A stretch of DNA of 64,000 bases from Tetracentron sinense (GCA_015143295.1 CM026557.1:24151760-24215759), one strand, 5' to 3'. Positions 21,945 through 32,798 are shown, counted from the stretch's first letter. Made by a program: numbers and translations. The notes: a model not told the origin generated them from the letters alone.

Positions 21945-21962
21945 TGGCGCCGTCTGTGGGAA
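21945..21962 (+). other. Primer-binding site of element B
   Basis: TGGCGCCGTCTGTGGGAA follows the LTR end by seven bases. Element C has TGGCACCGTCTGTGGGAA in the same place. This is the typical primer site of many Tat elements. I did not determine the tRNA. Confidence 0.75.
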
Positions 21963-21996
21963 ATAATAAACGAACCCCCCTTTGCTCTTCGTGATC

Positions 21997-23769
21997 ATGG
22001 CTAACTAGTCATCAGTGTTCGGGCGTGAGGATCAAACCCCTCAGGCCACTCCTTTTGTACCTTCTGTCGTGCACATCCCTGTGGTCAGTCCTTCGTCTGG
22101 GCAACCAGAGAGGACCGTGCCTCCTCCTATTGAACTCTCTGTTTCCGATTGCATTTTGGCGATGTTGCAAGTACAGCAGTCTGCTCTGGATCAGATCACC
22201 AGGCAGCAGCAAGTGATGCAGGCGCGGCTGGAGGCGTTCCAGCATAGCAGGCTCGAGGTGGATGAGGTGCTACTGCAGAGGCCTTCCTTGAAACGTCAGT
22301 TTGACTTCTCTTCTTCTCCTTCTGCACCGGAGAACCGTGAAACCAGGTTTGTGCTTCATCCTACTGAAGGGGATGTAAGGCAGCCTCAGGTTCGGGCAGA
22401 GCAGAGTATCCCTTCAGATCGTGTAGATTTGCGAGAAGGGGCAGGGCGAGAAGACTTGAGAGGGAGTACCGGAGGCGCAGAGGCCCAGAAAACTTGGGTG
22501 ACTGCCAAGGAGGTGGAAGCTTTGATCGGTGCTCGTGTTAAGAGCATGAAGGGAGGGATTCCTGACCACTTTGCTCAGTCAGCAAAGGATAACGTTGAGA
22601 ACTCTCCTTTCACGGACGCCATTAATCAGTCATATACTTTTTCGAAGTTTATAACTCCGATCTTCCCCATGTACACTGGAAGGACGGATCCGGAGGAACA
22701 TTTGTTTGATTTCAAACATGCGATGGCTGTTTGCAATCCAGATGATGATCTGTATTGCAAGGCTTTCCCCAACAGCCTGTCTGGGGCAGCGTCGAAGTGG
22801 TTTCGGAACTTGCCTCCTGGTTCCATCAGTAATTTCTCTGAGCTCAGGTCAGCTTTTATTGATCGTTTCATCATCAATAAAAAGAAGAAAGTAGGGGCAG
22901 ATACTCTCTTCTCTTTGAGGATGAAGCCGGCCGAATCCTTGACGGACTTTATTTCGCGTTTCACCGATGAAGTCCACAGCATCGATAAGGTCGATGAAGC
23001 GAGCTGTATCGCTGCTTTCAAGAATGCTATCCCTAGGCATTCCGAGCTCTACAAGTCCTTGACTCTTGACTATCCTGTCAAGATGGACGAGTTGATGGTA
23101 CATGCCACCAAGTACGGAAGGTACGAGGAGGACGTATCCGTTGTGCCGGTGCCGAAGCCCAGGACGAGAGCGGTGGATGTCGTGGAGAGGACACACCGAT
23201 CATCGAAGAGGAAGGAGAAGAAGCAGAGGTACGAGTCTTCATCATCTGAGGACTCGCCACCAAGGAAGCAGAAGGAGAGAGTAGTGTATGTGACCCAGCG
23301 GGATCAGCCGGATCAGCGCCCGCTGGAAAGAAATTTTAATCAGCATCAGAGTAGGACGGAGAGACGTCCTAATGATCAACAGCAGGCGAGGCAGCAGTAT
23401 CAGCCACACCAGGTGCAGCCTCAGGTACAGCACGAGAGAGGCGTGCAGCCTAGTGAGCAGCGATCTTTTGCAGATCGAGCACAGCGCATCAATTTCACAG
23501 TCAGCCCGGCGACCATCATGAGGTCGATGGAGGATCAGTCGTACTTCGAGTGGCCGGCTAGGGCTGTGCAGGATATTACATCGGGACCACGGGTGCATGA
23601 GTATTGTCATTATCACAAGTGCCGTGGTCATCTCACCAACCGATGTCGTATTCTGAGGGAGTACTTGGAGAGACTGGTCCAGGAAGGGTACTTGGGAGAG
23701 TATCTTGCTTCTGGCGACGGCGGCATGGAGCATGCCAGGGAGCCAATGTCCCAGGCTCGTGGAGGATAA
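21997..23769 (+). pseudogene. gag: Element B gag, nearly intact, UAG at codon 4
   Basis: ATG GCT AAC TAG at 21997-22008 is followed in frame by about 585 open codons to TAA at 23767. Residues about 215-375 form the gag core (FITPIFPMYTGRTDPEEHLF, ASKWFRNLPPGSI, FIDRFIINKKKKVGADTLF, DFISRFTDEV). A basic and Gln/Arg-rich region follows, then YCHYHKCRGHLTNRC near residue 530, a zinc-knuckle-like Cys/His group of Tat gags. The capsid domain shows no internal stop. Either translation initiates downstream or the early UAG (one transition from CAG) is an inactivating mutation. Confidence 0.88.
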
Positions 23770-24420
23770 CCTGCCAGCAACCCAAGTACCAGTGGAGGAG
23801 CTTCCCGGGGCACGATCAATGTCATTTGCCGCGTGCAAGCGCCGGAAGCAGACGTGGAGAGGAACTTCAGGGCGAAGGCCAGGAAGCTGTCTCACGATGC
23901 TGCAGTGTGTCAGGTGCAAGTGCCTAGCAGAAGCGTTGAGCAGGCACTTACATTCACTGATCGTGATCTGGCAGCAGTGATCCGACCTCACTATGATGCT
24001 CTTGTTCTCACCATGAGAATAGGAGATTTCGACATCAGGAGAGTGCTCGTGGATTCCGGGAGTGGAGCAGACATCTTGTATCTTCATGCTTTCACCCAGA
24101 TGAAGCTGGATCCTTCCGTTCTCATCCCTGTTCAGACTCCGCTGTTCGGGTTCGATGGCAGCTCGATGAAGCCTGTAGGCGACGTTGTCTTACCCGTTGT
24201 GGCTGGACCCGTTGTCCTTCAGACCAGGTTCTCCGTCCTGGATGCGCCATCACCGTACAATGTCATCTTGGGTTGTTGGTGGACCCATGAGATGAAGGCC
24301 GTCCCGTCCTCGTACTACCAGGTGTTGAAGTATCCAATGCAGGACGGGCCTCGGGAGATCAAGGGTGATCAGTTGGCATCGCAGAAGTGCGATTTTCCTG
24401 CTTCCGTTGTGCCCTCGTAG
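23770..24420 (+). pseudogene. pro: Element B aspartic protease, same frame as gag
   Basis: After the gag TAA the same frame stays open to TAG at 24418. It contains GTINVIC, then DFDIRRVLVDSGSGADILYL, the aspartic protease active site (DSG) with its following hydrophobic segment, and YNVILGCWW near the domain end. The enzyme would mature Gag and Gag-Pol. Because gag, protease and RT share one frame, only the two stop codons at 23767 and 24418 separate the three products. Confidence 0.88.
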
Positions 24421-24429
24421 CAGTTACAG
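24412..24429 (+). promoter_or_regulatory. UAG with leaky-type context between protease and RT of element B
   Basis: The frame reads TCG TAG CAG TTA CAG. The stop followed by CAGTTA fits the CARYYA consensus that promotes UAG readthrough in tobamoviruses. Element C has AAA TAG CAA TTA CAG at the homologous place (47352). Readthrough itself is inferred, not seen. Confidence 0.5.
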
Positions 24430-25296
24430 GTCGTTCCCGTTGTGGAAGAGAGCTCGGAAGCATCGTTGTGCAGACCTTCCGTTGAGCCCACGAAAGCTGT
24501 CAATTTGGGAACGGAAGAAGAGCCAAAGGTGTTGCAGGTCGGGACGAGCTTGACAACGGAGGAAGAGCTCGAGTTGCTGAACTTCCTTAGGCAGAACCTT
24601 GATGTCTTTGCATTGTCTCACAAAGACATGACTGGAATCGATCCAAGTGTTATCTGTCACCACCTCAATGTTGATCCTGCTATCCCTCCAGTGAAGCAGA
24701 AACCTCGGAGGCTTGCCCCAGCTTATCATGATGCAGTGAATGAGGAGATTGACAAGCTGATCCAGTTCGGGTTCATTCAGGAGGTGCAGTACCCTGATTG
24801 GATAGCCAATATTGTGGTTGTGCCTAAGAAGAGCGGGAAGGTGAGAGTTTGTATTGACTTCACTGGTGTCAATAAGGCCTGCCCCAAGGACTTTTTTTTC
24901 ATACCAAGGATAGACAGGCTCATCAACGCCACTGCTGGCCACGAGATGTTATCCTTCATGGATGGTTATTCAGGCTATAACCAGATCCTCCTGGCGGAAG
25001 CAGATCGAGAGAAAACCACCTTCATAACGGAGCGGGGCTTGTTCTGTTATCGAGTGATGCCTTTTGGCTTGAAGAATGCAGATGCCACCTATCAACGTCT
25101 TATGAATCTCATGTTCGGGTCACTTCTTGGCAAGACGGTTGAAGTTTACATCGATGATATCGTTGTGAAGAGTCGAGTACGAGGTACTCTGGTGACGGAC
25201 CTTGCTGAGCCATTCTCTGTTCTGCGATCTTTCAATCTGAAGATCAACCCAGAGAAGTGCACCTTCGGGGTTACCTCAGGGAAGTTTTTGGGTTAT
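24421..25296 (+). pseudogene. Element B reverse transcriptase, truncated
   Basis: The frame after the UAG is open to the breakpoint. It holds an acidic linker, LTTEEELELLNFLRQNLDVFA, QKPRRLAP, VRVCIDFTGVNKACPKD (palm entry), FMDGYSGYNQILL (catalytic Asp), VMPFGLKNADATYQRLM and VYIDDIVVKS (25147-25158, catalytic Asp pair). The thumb ends at FGVTSGKFLGY, where the element is cut. No inactivating change was seen within the RT that is present. Confidence 0.9.
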
Positions 25297-25365
25297 CAAG
25301 TGTTTTAAATCGCTTGAGCGGCTCAACTCTCCATAGTACCTACTATCAAGTGTTTTAAATCGCTT
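25294..25365. repeat. 22-bp direct repeat at the element B breakpoint
   Basis: TATCAAGTGTTTTAAATCGC (plus TT) occurs at 25294-25315 and again at 25344-25365, 50 bases apart. The first copy overlaps the last bases homologous to element C. This is the appearance of a repair junction with templated filler. Confidence 0.7.
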
Positions 25366-25787
25366 CCCTTTATCTTTTAAAAGCCTTAGGTTACACACAT
25401 TACTTGGATAACTACCTATCTTTTAGAGAGTTTCCACATGAGATTTGATCTCAAGACCTCCCTCAAACCAGGAATACAACCTCACCCATATGAGGTAGGA
25501 TCAATTATAAAGGTGTTTATTCCATGGAGGATCTTTTGATAACCTAAAATGAAAAGAATAGGTAAGATGTCAGGAGAAATGGGAGACCCATCTTGTACAA
25601 TCAAGATTTCAACTACGTTGATAAAACCTCTTTTATTTCTATTTGATATTGCATGTCACAAGGCAAGCCTGAATGATCAAATAACATTTAAGAGGTATTT
25701 CTTTTAGCCAAATTTTTTTATTGGTTTTTGGCTGAGTGTAGGGGATGCTTAAAAATAGGGTTAGCACCCCTCAAATTAAGGGAGTAT
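25298..25787 (+). mobile_element. Remnant ending in a polypurine-like tract before a copia LTR
   Basis: No protein was confidently read. The last bases (CTCAAATTAAGGGAGTAT) resemble the purine tract that precedes a copia 3' LTR, so this may be the 3' internal end of a copia element lying upstream of the LTR at 25788. Confidence 0.4.
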
Positions 25788-26244
25788 TGTTAGAAATTGA
25801 CTTAAGATTCTACAAATTCTTTGAAGCCGCTCGAGCAAGATTGTCCAGGGGACAGAGTGGGTTTTTTGAAACAATACCACTCGAGCAGTGGCCAAGCTTC
25901 GTTCGAGCGGAAGTCGACATCAGTCAGAGTTTTGGTTCTGTAGCAAACCGCTAACGAGTGGCCTAACGCCACCGCTCGAGCAGAGGTTGCAGGATTAGGT
26001 TAATGAATCCTGATCTATATCCTAGTGTAAATACAACTTTTGTGTTAGAGTTTCATAAGTTGAGCCAAACGTTTTCTAAGAGAGAGATTGTTTGAAAGGC
26101 TTGAATCCATTGTATTCTCTTTGCTTTGATTTTAGTGAAGAAGGTGATCTCTCTATGGATGTAGCCCATACTGGGTGAACCACGTATATCTTGTGCGTTC
26201 TTTGTATGTTTGTTGTTCTCTTTCAATAGGTTCCTTTCACCACA
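25788..26244 (+). repeat. Ty1/copia LTR (about 450 bp)
   Basis: It begins TGTTAGAAATTGAC and ends near CCTTTCACCACA. A primer site follows. It contains several CTCGAGC / CGAGCGG words. No second copy was found in the window. Confidence 0.65.
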
Positions 26245-26247
26245 AAT

Positions 26248-26260
26248 TGGTATTAGAGCC
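26248..26260 (+). other. Primer-binding site of the copia remnant (iMet type)
   Basis: TGGTATTAGAGCC differs by one base from the usual TGGTATCAGAGCC complement of initiator tRNA-Met and lies just after the LTR. Confidence 0.75.
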
Positions 26261-26276
26261 AGGTTATTTCAAAGCA

Positions 26277-28145
26277 ATGACATCGAAAAGTTCTAACACC
26301 AAATTCGATGTTGCAAGATTCAATGGAAAAGCAATTTCGGATTATGGCAGAATCGGATGAAAGATCTATTGATACAACAAGGTTTACACAAAACACTTAA
26401 AGGTAAATCAAAGAAGTCGGAGTCAATTTCCGATGAAGATTGGGAAGATCTAGAATTGAAGGCAGTAAACACAATTCGGCTAAGCCTACCTAACGATGTT
26501 CTCTACCACATGGTCAATGAAGATTCTGCACCAAAGCCTTGGATGAAACTAGAAAGCCTATGCATGATAAAATCGTTGTCAAAGCGACTATAGCTAAAGC
26601 AATAATTACACACTCTTCGGATGAAGGAAGGTGGGGATCTCATGGAGCATATGAATGCGCTCAAAAGAACGGTCAATGAGCTAGCAAGTATTAATGAGAA
26701 ACTCCGTGATGAGGACCAAGCCATCTTACTCCTAACCCCCTTCCGCCCTCTTATGAACATCTTGTTACAACCATACTCTACGAGAAAGATTCTCCTGAGA
26801 TGGAAGATACCATAGTGACCCTACTCTCAAATAATTTGAGAGAGAAAAGTCTAGAGGAAGAAGATACACATACTGAAGGTTTATTTATAAGATAAAGAAC
26901 AAAGGAGAGGGTAAAGGGAAAGATCCAAGAGGGGGAAGGTCGAAATCCAAGTCTACAAGAACTCGACCCCAATGTCACCATTGCAAGAGATATGGTCGCA
27001 TTAATAAAGATGGAAAAATCTTAAAGGAGGAATAGGAAAAAGAACCGGAAATGAAGAAATGAAAAGTCTCAAAACAAGCTAATGCAGCTTCAAAGAAAGT
27101 AGCGACGACGAAGCCTTTTGAACCTATACTAGTAAGGAATCGTTTTATGACTCTTGGATTCTAGATTCAACATATTCTTATCATATGTGTCCAAGTATAA
27201 ATTGGTTTGATACATATAAGAACTATAATGGAGGTATAGCCTTGACAGAGAATGATGCCGTCTGTAAGACAATAAGGATTGGTACTGTCAGATTTAAGAT
27301 GTTTGATGGAGTAATTCGAACCCTAACTAATATTAGGCATGTACCCGACCTTAGAAAAAATTTGATTTCTTTGGGCATAATGGAAGCCATTGGGTGTAAG
27401 TACACAGCTACAGGTGGAGCTCTGAAGGTAGTCAATGCAAACCTTGTTATCCTGAAGGGTAATAAGACTGAAACCCTATATGAGATGATAGGGAACACTG
27501 TTACAGGTGAAACCTCAATCGGTTCATTAGAAGGGAACGATGAAACTAAGCTATGACACATGCGATTGGGTCATATGAGCAAGATAGCCTCAATAGAGCT
27601 TCACAGCAGAAAGCTCCTAAAAGGCATTATGACCTATAAGCTACAGTTCTGTAAACATTGTGTGTTCAGGAAGCAATCAAGAGTGAGATTTAAAACTTAT
27701 TCACACCGCAATGAGAGAATTTTTATATTATATCACTTTTATAGATGATTTTTCAAGAAAAGCTTGGGTATATTTTATAAAATAAAAGTCTGATGTATTT
27801 GGCATCTTCAAGCAATGGAAGGGTATGGTTGAAAGTGGACAAAAAAACAGGTGAAGTGTCTAAGGTCAGAAAATGGAGAAGAATATACATCTGCAAACTT
27901 CAATGAATTCTATAAAGATATAGGTATTGCTTAAAATTTCACTACACTCAGAACTCCACAACAGAATGGAGTGACAAAACGAATGAACAGAACACTTTTA
28001 GAGAGAGCTCGGAGTATGAGGATCAATTTTGGATTGAAGAAAGATTTCTGAGCAGAAACAATCAACACAACAAATTTTTTGATTAACAGATCACCTTCTA
28101 CGACAGTAGAACTCCGAACACCAGAAGAGGTTTGGTTAAGTTGAC
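26277..28145 (+). pseudogene. Ty1/copia gag-protease-integrase remnant
   Basis: From ATG 26277 the gag reads MTSKSSNTKFDVARFNGKAI, then, shifted, MKDLLIQQGLHKTLKGK and EHMNALKRTVNEL (UBN2-type gag). A damaged zinc knuckle (CHHCKRYGRINKD) follows. The protease site is WILDSTYSYHM. The pre-integrase zinc motif is HMRLGHMSK...FCKHC. The integrase has LRSENGEEY and PQQNGVTKRMNRTLL, where the second Asp and the Glu appear replaced by Glu and Lys. The order protease-integrase is diagnostic for copia. RT and RNase H are missing after PEEVW at about 28137. There are many stops and frame changes. Confidence 0.85.
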
Positions 28146-28855
28146 TCAAGCTTAATTCATGAAATTCTTTTGTGTAATTTAATAAAAGTGTTCATTATAA
28201 AATTATAATACAAGGAATTAAAAAAATTTATACAATATTCATATACAGTAGTCTTGAGAGAGACTTAGGCCAAGGTTTCCGTTGAAAAGAAATGTAAAGA
28301 TATTACTAAGAGGTTTATGAATGGTTCAAAATTTTACAATGATTTCCATCTTTGGACAGTTGGAGATGGTGTACCTTCACTCCTTTGTACAAGTATTTTT
28401 GTTTCACTAATTATTACTATCCTAGAATCTATATACATAAATAACAACATTTTGAGTCAAGCCGACAAGCCCGTTTGACTTGTGTGAATCCCTACCTCAA
28501 ATCTTAATTAAAATTTAGGGTCAACCGTAAATATGTCTATATATATATATATATATATATACACTAAAACGCCCTTCTATTTAATATAATAGAATGATAT
28601 TCAATTAAAGGTTGATAAATCTACTAGTACGAGTGAAGGATAGGATTCCCCATATATAAGCCAAGCATTTTTCTTGGGTCATCGCCCATCGGTGGGCACT
28701 AACAAGCGCCAAACCCTCATGGGTCTTGATCTTAAGACTTCACAAAGGAGAATACACGTCCCTGCCAGCAAACCAAAGGGCAGGTGTGAAACCTGCTCGT
28801 AATTCCCTATGATACTAACAGTACATGTCATCCCTTTTTTTTTCCTTTGATGAAT
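28146..28855. other. Intergenic DNA with a TA microsatellite
   Basis: There is a TA repeat at about 28538-28561. No gene or TE protein was read. The 28660-28800 part is less AT-rich but carries no open frame of note. Confidence 0.4.
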
Positions 28856-28995
28856 ACAGCCCTATTCTCAATCAACCCTACTCTAGCCTCCACCAACTAG
28901 CTGTCTAATTGGCAATTGTTAAAGTAGTCTCTCAGCAAAATAGATAAGTGGTTGGTGGAGGCTAAGAACTTGCGTTGACTAAGAATAGGGCTATC
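28856..28995. mobile_element. Small foldback element (about 140 bp)
   Basis: ACAGCCCTATTCTCAATCAA...TAGCCTCCACCAACTA on the left is matched by the reverse complement of TGGTTGGTGGAGGCTA...GACTAAGAATAGGGCTAT on the right. The arms are about 60 bases each. A MITE is the simplest explanation. Confidence 0.65.
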
Positions 28996-29194
28996 ACTCC
29001 TCTCTTTTGTTTGGACATGAGTCTTGGATTATCAAGAAAAATCTCCTTAAAAACATTTTAACGAAGTTGATGAAACTGCCGTTGGTTTTGATACGCTTCT
29101 AGAAAAACATAATCAAAATTAAATAAAAATATTTTTTATGTAATGATAACGTATTGTGTCACAAGCAAAATTTTGAATAAAAAAATGACTGCTA

Positions 29195-29328
29195 TTGAGA
29201 CAGTCCAGGGTGGAGACCACCCCGAGACCGTTCACAGGATTCAAATTCAAATACCCGTGCACTTGTTTTTTTTCGGTTTCTTGTGTTGTTTGGGAACAGT
29301 CTTGGGGTGGTCTCCACCCTGGTCTCAA
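29195..29328. mobile_element. Small TA-flanked foldback element (134 bp)
   Basis: TTGAGACAGTCCAGGGTGG and AGACCACCCC on the left pair with GGGGTGGTCTCCACCCTGG and GTCTCAA on the right, arms of about 40 bases. TA flanks both sides (29193-29194 and 29329-29330). Confidence 0.7.
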
Positions 29329-29331
29329 TAA

Positions 29332-30837
29332 AATGTTTCCCTAAAAAAAATAGAACTTATTTTCTAGTATGCCAAACATAGTAAAAAATATGATAAAGTT
29401 CTTTTATTAAAATAATTATATGCACCTTTTTTCCTTAAAACAAGTGCAGGCATAAGAAAAATATTTTTTTTCCTCATTGACCACTGGCCGCCAATAAAAA
29501 AAATATATATATATAAAATTTTTACCCCAAGCACCCTTCATGCTACAAAATTTTGGGTTGCTTTACTAAGAGTTAACATTGAGGATGGAACCAATTTTTG
29601 GGTTGCATTACTAAGATTTAACATTAAGGATGAACCAATTCGTCCTTGTTGTTACATTGGCCTTCCCAATATAGACGATTTACTTCCATTGAGGATAGGC
29701 GGCGTACTAGTTCAGGCCATCTTTGAGCTGGACTTTTATATGTGAAGGTGTTGGCTGAAATCTGGTTTGTGTCAGGCGTGTCAGCGCCATGTGGCGTCGT
29801 AATCAGACAGAAATCTTTAGACCCCAGGCACCAAGTCAAATAGAGTGATCGAAGAGCATGTTCGTTTCGGCTGTCCGGTCAGTCACCGTCGAAATACATT
29901 GATTGGACGATTTAGAGAGGGAGAGGGGTTCATCCTTCTATAATAAGTTCTATTGCCTTCGGTGATTGAATGACTTTCCAAATTAACAGAGTAAAATAAA
30001 ACGTGATAATCTGATGGTGTGTATGTGTGTGAAAGATGAAGAAGATGATTAGACACAAGTAATCTGAATTTGATTGAAAGTAATCGTAAAAGAAAATTTA
30101 CAAACTATCATGCAATGGAAGCGAGTCGCAGAGGCAAATACAAAGTCTCACCAAGGTGGATGATGTCGAAAGTAAATTGACCAAACAGACTCTCCCGATG
30201 GAGAAGTGACTAAGTCGAGGTAGGTTCCTGGAGGAGGTCATTACCGAAGACTATAAAACAAACTCTCCCTGAGGAGCAATGACTAAGACTGATAACTCTC
30301 CTTCCCGAGGAATGAGGTTGTCATGGGGCAAGTTATTATGTAACAAAGTGTTGTGTTGGGTTTATTGTGTGAGAGCCTTTTCTCTTCGGTGTCCTGGCTG
30401 CTTTATGCACATCAAAGGTGATTGTGGCAACCGTTTTTTCTAATTTGATGTAAAACCTTGATTATAGTCCTGTGGCCCTAAGATGATTACTCTCTTTTGA
30501 AGTAGAATATGTCATGGGGATTTGTTCCCTTTTGATAGCCTAACAGTATGGCCACCTGTCTCATTTTCAAACATATCTGAGCGCAAAATGTGACGTGCTC
30601 GGTATCTCTCATGTTGAACTCCTGCACATGTTTGTTTTTATTGTTTTTCTGAAAAAAGGACCTTACCATCGGCCTTGACATTTTGGTTTAACGTCATTAG
30701 CATACCTATACCTAGCTTTGATTACAATAATGGGCCTGACTTGCGACCCACTATACTACTTGATCGCCCATTTCACTTGGGTCGTCCATTTATGGAGTAA
30801 AGAGAAGGGGTTTTTTTTTTTTTTTTGGACTTTTTTA
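29332..30837. other. Intergenic DNA, nothing recognised
   Basis: Contains AT-rich and moderately GC stretches (29620-29900, 30120-30320) without protein similarity that I can recognise. A direct repeat TTTTGGGTTGC(A/T)TTACTAAGA(G/T)TTAACATT occurs at about 29551-29580 and 29598-29627. Confidence 0.4.
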
Positions 30838-30952
30838 CCGAGACCGTGCAGTCGTGCATGATATTTCAGGTGGGGTCCACGTTTACATGGTGGGCCTACT
30901 AAGAGCCCCACCTAAAATCTTGTGCTCGGATGCATGGTCTTGGTGGTCTCGT
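30838..30952. mobile_element. Imperfect palindrome, MITE-like (about 115 bp)
   Basis: CGAGACCGTGCAGTCGTGCA...TTTCAGGTGGGGTCC pairs with the reverse complement of GAGCCCCACCTAAAAT...GCATGGTCTTGGTGGTCTCG. The match is imperfect but spans nearly the whole block. Confidence 0.5.
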
Positions 30953-31214
30953 CCCTTTCATGGTCTCAAAAGTATTTCCTTTTTTTTTTTTTTACCCATT
31001 GCCAGTTTCTGGAGAGTAGATGAGTAGAAAAACAAAAAACTAAGGAGCCCTTTGGATACACTTCCGTTTGTTTTTTTTTTTTTTTTTTTTATGTTTTTAA
31101 AAATTGCAAACAATTTTTTGTTTTCAATTTTTTTGAATAGGAAACACGTTTGGCATTACTAATTGTTACTTGTTTTAAAAAAAGAAAAACAAGAAAACAC
31201 GTTTCGTACATTCA

Positions 31215-31625
31215 TAGTGGTGGGTGGTGGTGGTGTAGTGTGGTTGTGGTGCATAGTGGGAGGTAGTGGTGGGTGGTGGTGTGGTGGTGGTGGTAGTGAT
31301 GGTGGTGGGTGTGGTGGTGGTGGATGGGTGGTGGTGGGTGAGTGGTGGTGGTTGGTGGTAGTATGGTGGTGTTGTGGCGGTGGTGGTGGTGATGGTCATG
31401 GTGGGTGGTAGTGGTGGTGGTGGGTGGTGGTGGTGTGGTGGTGGGTAGTGGTGGTGGTATTGTGGTGGTGGTGTGATGTGGTGGTGGTGGTGGTAGTGAT
31501 GGTGGTGGTAGGTGGCGGTAGTGATGGTGATGGTGGATGGTGGTGGTGGTGGTATTGTGGTTGTGGTAGGTGGTGGGTGGTTTTGGGTGGTGATGGTGGT
31601 GGTAAGTGGGTGGATGGTGGGGTTT
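31215..31625. repeat. GGT/GGA-rich simple repeat tract (about 410 bp)
   Basis: Nearly uninterrupted GTGGTGGTG-type triplets with occasional GAT and GTA variants. The plus strand is strongly G-rich and the minus strand C/A-rich, so all six frames give long low-complexity peptides (poly-Val/Gly/Trp or His/Pro/Thr) that are not genes. Confidence 0.9.
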
Positions 31626-32344
31626 TGAGATTTCCATATTTGTTTTTTGTTTTAAAAAACAGAGGTAATAGAAAATTTTTGTTATCTTGATTTTCAAAAA
31701 TTTAGTTACTAATTTTTAAAAACAGAAACCAAATATATTTTGTGTAAAAAATTTGAAATTTTTAATTTTAAAAACAGGAAGTGCAACCAAACGGCCTAAG
31801 TTTTTTAAAGGACATCACGAATGATGTTATGATGCCTAAATTATTTCTTTATCGAAGATGACCAATAGCTTGTAGCCCAATGGGCCACAACATAGGCTGC
31901 TGCTCATCTGCTCTCCTTTTGCAATGCCAAATAATTAGAACAAGGCATTAGAGAAGAAACCAAATGGAAGAAGAAAATAAAAACACCACAAAAGGATAAA
32001 AGTAAATGTTATGTCATAGGACAAAGCCAGCATATCAACGGTTAAACCACACCACCTAACAATTCCAACAGCACTTGTTTTATTTCATTATTTATTTAAA
32101 CATTAGTTGTTTTTCTTCTACTGTTTTTCTTTTTTTGGGTGGTTGAAAACTTTGGTTGCTTGCTTCTATGTAACCATCTAAACCGTAATCTGTTTCAAGA
32201 AATTAAGGTGAAGAAGATTTAAAAACCTTATTTCTAGGCATAGCAGGAGAAAGCCTAACAAGTTTTCTAAACCTCTATTTCTTTTATCTGTGTGGTGGCA
32301 GAGGTTATGAAGCAACCCAAAAAGAAAGAGTTCGGATGAGCAAC
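31626..32344. other. Intergenic DNA, nothing recognised
   Basis: AT-rich sequence on both sides of the GGT tract, with a TTTTTAAAAAC-type inverted motif (31080-31140 versus 31640-31770). The GGT tract may therefore sit inside an older foldback element. No gene was seen. Confidence 0.35.
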
Positions 32345-32478
32345 AACGCTAGCTGTTGCATTGTTGCCCGGTTGTGTCTGTAGAAACACGGGCCAACATT
32401 TAATAGGGTAGGCCCCAAACAATAGAGATGGGCCCCATGTTTTTGTAGACACAATGGGGCAACAGGGTAACAGCGAAC
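32345..32478. mobile_element. Small foldback element (about 134 bp)
   Basis: GCTGTTGCATTGTTGCCCGG and TGTGTCTGTAGAAACACGGGCC on the left pair with the reverse complement of GGGCCCCATGTTTTTGTAGACACAATGGGGCAACAGGGTAACAGC, read in pieces. The centre is AT-rich. Confidence 0.6.
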
Positions 32479-32798
32479 TCAAAAGAAAAGGATCCAATGG
32501 AACTGGGACCCACAAGACTATTGTCCACAAGTCTTAGCCAAATGTGATGCTTGTATTTCATTCGTTTCCTTTCTCGGAAAGGAAGCCAAAGCATTTATGA
32601 AGCTTCAACCAGAGTGTAGTTTTACTTGAAAGCAGTATATCACATGGTTGACGTGTTCTTCTACGTCTGTAACACGGCAATATGTGAGCATTTGTTGGTG
32701 GCATTAGATGGTATAGACAAACATGCTTTTCTAGCCGTAGTCTTTGTCTTTCATACATTTCATACATGGTAGGTGACACCCGTGATGATTCTCTTATG

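Larger units (their letters stand above)
21028..25296 (+). mobile_element. Element B: 5' half of a Tat-family Ty3/gypsy element, truncated inside RT
   Basis: It comprises one LTR, primer site, gag, protease and most of RT in a single reading frame with only three stop codons, all at domain boundaries. Homology to element C ends abruptly after SGKFLGY at 25296, and the sequence passes into copia-related DNA. The 3' half and second LTR are absent. It belongs to the same family as element C by LTR start (TGTAA-GATAAAATTC), primer site and proteins, but is much less decayed. Confidence 0.92.

Noticed and set aside
22626..23196. Minus-strand open frames of up to 281 codons across gag of element B
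   Set aside because: They oppose a strongly conserved gag frame, and the peptides show no known domain.
31163..31697. Long open frames on both strands in the GGT tract (Gly/Val/Trp-rich, His/Pro/Thr-rich)
   Set aside because: They are automatic translations of a triplet repeat. All frames are open and there is no non-repetitive sequence.
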